5,195 nt of DNA from Armatimonadetes bacterium UBA5419 (GTDB lineage: Bacteria > Armatimonadota > UBA10988), in the NCBI GenBank assembly GCA_002409445.1, contig DHNJ01000179.1, forward strand, positions 1 through 5,195, written 5' to 3'. The notes below the pieces were generated by a model. The model saw only the letters and a list, made by a program, of their open reading frames with translations. It did no database searches and was not told where the DNA came from. The first letter of the stretch is position 1, and the number at the start of each line of letters is the position of its first letter. The position numbers and the translations under genes were made by a program. Of the stretch, positions 4,558-5,195 are shown piece after piece.

Positions 4558-5195
4558 TTAGTTGACGCCGGCCGTGGCGTTGGTCAGGTCGCGGTAGTAG
4601 CCGCTGATGCGCTCGATGTACTGGATGGTTTCGCGGTACGGCGGGACGCCCCCGTGGCGCTGAACGGCGCCGGGGCCGGCGTTGTAGCTGGCCAGGGTCA
4701 GCTGGAACTGCGTGCTAGCGTCGAGGTGGGTGTAGCGGTTGAGCTGGCGGCGGAGGTAGGCCATGCCGCCCTCGAGATTGAGGCGGATGTCGTAGCGGCG
4801 GTTGACCGGCACGCCGACCTCGGCCGCGGTGCCAGGCATTAGCTGGCTGAGGCCGGCGGCGCCCTTGTTGCTCGTCACATACGGGTTGAAGTTGGACTCG
4901 GCGGTGACCAGCGCGGCGAAGAACTCCCAGCGCACGCCGTGCTTGTGGGCGACGCGGATGATCTCGGCGGCGATGTACTGCCGGACCTTGGCCGTCAGCT
5001 TGGTGTTGCGGGTGGTGATGTAGCGCTCGAGGATCGCCAGGTGGGCCGGGCTGACCATCTCGTAGGGCGGCTGGAAGGCGCCGCCGGCGGTGGTGGTCGT
5101 CGGGCCAGTGCCTGTGGGCTGCGCGGCGGCGGCAGGGGCGGCGGATTGCGGGGCGGGCGCGACGGGCTCGGCCGAGGCGGCGGCGGCGACGGGGT
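4558..5195 (-). CDS. lytic transglycosylase (SLT domain), 5' end outside window
   Basis: The visible 211 residues are the C-terminal part of a peptidoglycan lytic transglycosylase, which cleaves the MurNAc-GlcNAc bond to leave 1,6-anhydro-MurNAc. Counting from the edge, the catalytic glutamate is E99 in TAESNFNP (97-104). It is followed by GAAGLSQLMPGTA (111-123), the NLEGGMAYLRRQL helix (139-151), LASYNAGPGAV (167-177) and PPYRETIQYI. These are the standard SLT motifs in order. An ATG at 5058 lies directly before the domain, but it has no ribosome-binding site. The frame stays open for 45 more codons to the right edge, encoding a Pro/Ala/Thr-rich stretch with TTTT and repeated Ala-Pro. That composition is typical of a linker in exported cell-wall enzymes, so I extend the gene past the window. 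A signal peptide would lie outside. It is the first visible gene of the operon. Confidence 0.92.
   Translation of the reverse strand, partial: PVAAAASAEPVAPAPQSAAPAAAAQPTGTGPTTTTAGGAFQPPYEMVSPAHLAILERYITTRNTKLTAKVRQYIAAEIIRVAHKHGVRWEFFAALVTAESNFNPYVTSNKGAAGLSQLMPGTAAEVGVPVNRRYDIRLNLEGGMAYLRRQLNRYTHLDASTQFQLTLASYNAGPGAVQRHGGVPPYRETIQYIERISGYYRDLTNATAGVN

Overview
This is a compact, high-GC (roughly 70% by eye) bacterial segment. It holds one tRNA gene on the plus strand and six protein genes packed head-to-tail on the minus strand. The lineage cannot be fixed from the sequence. An MlaE-type permease suggests a diderm (Gram-negative-type) bacterium. The tRNA does not encode its CCA end. The sugar-isomerase-like protein recalls sequences I associate with PVC-group or Armatimonadota genomes, but this is only a recollection-level impression. 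No mobile element, CRISPR array or phage gene was seen.

Layout from left to right: bases 1-43 are unassigned. A sigma-70-like promoter (44-72) drives tRNA-Lys(CUU) (94-166). A 73-bp convergent gap (167-239) follows. It holds a C-rich tract that gives a canonical G-quadruplex motif on the minus strand, and a three-copy 10-bp tandem repeat. No classical terminator is visible there.

From there to the right edge, every base belongs to one apparent minus-strand operon or its short junctions. In transcription order (right to left) the genes are: a lytic transglycosylase whose 5' end lies outside the window (4558-5195); a PAP2-family phosphatase (3983-4549); a polytopic flippase-like protein of the YbhN/AglD/LPG-synthase-TM family (2953-3990); an MlaE-family lipid-transport permease (2118-2960); a TIM-barrel sugar phosphate isomerase/epimerase-like protein (1245-2081); and a family 2 glycosyltransferase with an added C-terminal Rossmann-like domain (240-1226). 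Junctions are an 8-nt gap, two 8-nt overlaps, a 36-nt gap and an 18-nt gap, so co-transcription with partial translational coupling is likely.

Taken together the set points to cell-envelope work: peptidoglycan cleavage, lipid-phosphate hydrolysis, membrane passage of a lipid or lipid-linked substrate, and sugar transfer. The isomerase-like protein could supply or rework a sugar, but its substrate is unknown. No single pathway can be named. The most interesting points are the G-quadruplex motif at the tRNA/operon boundary, the two-domain glycosyltransferase, and an MlaE permease with no ATPase or MCE partner beside it. The long plus-strand open frames opposite these genes look like GC-bias shadows.
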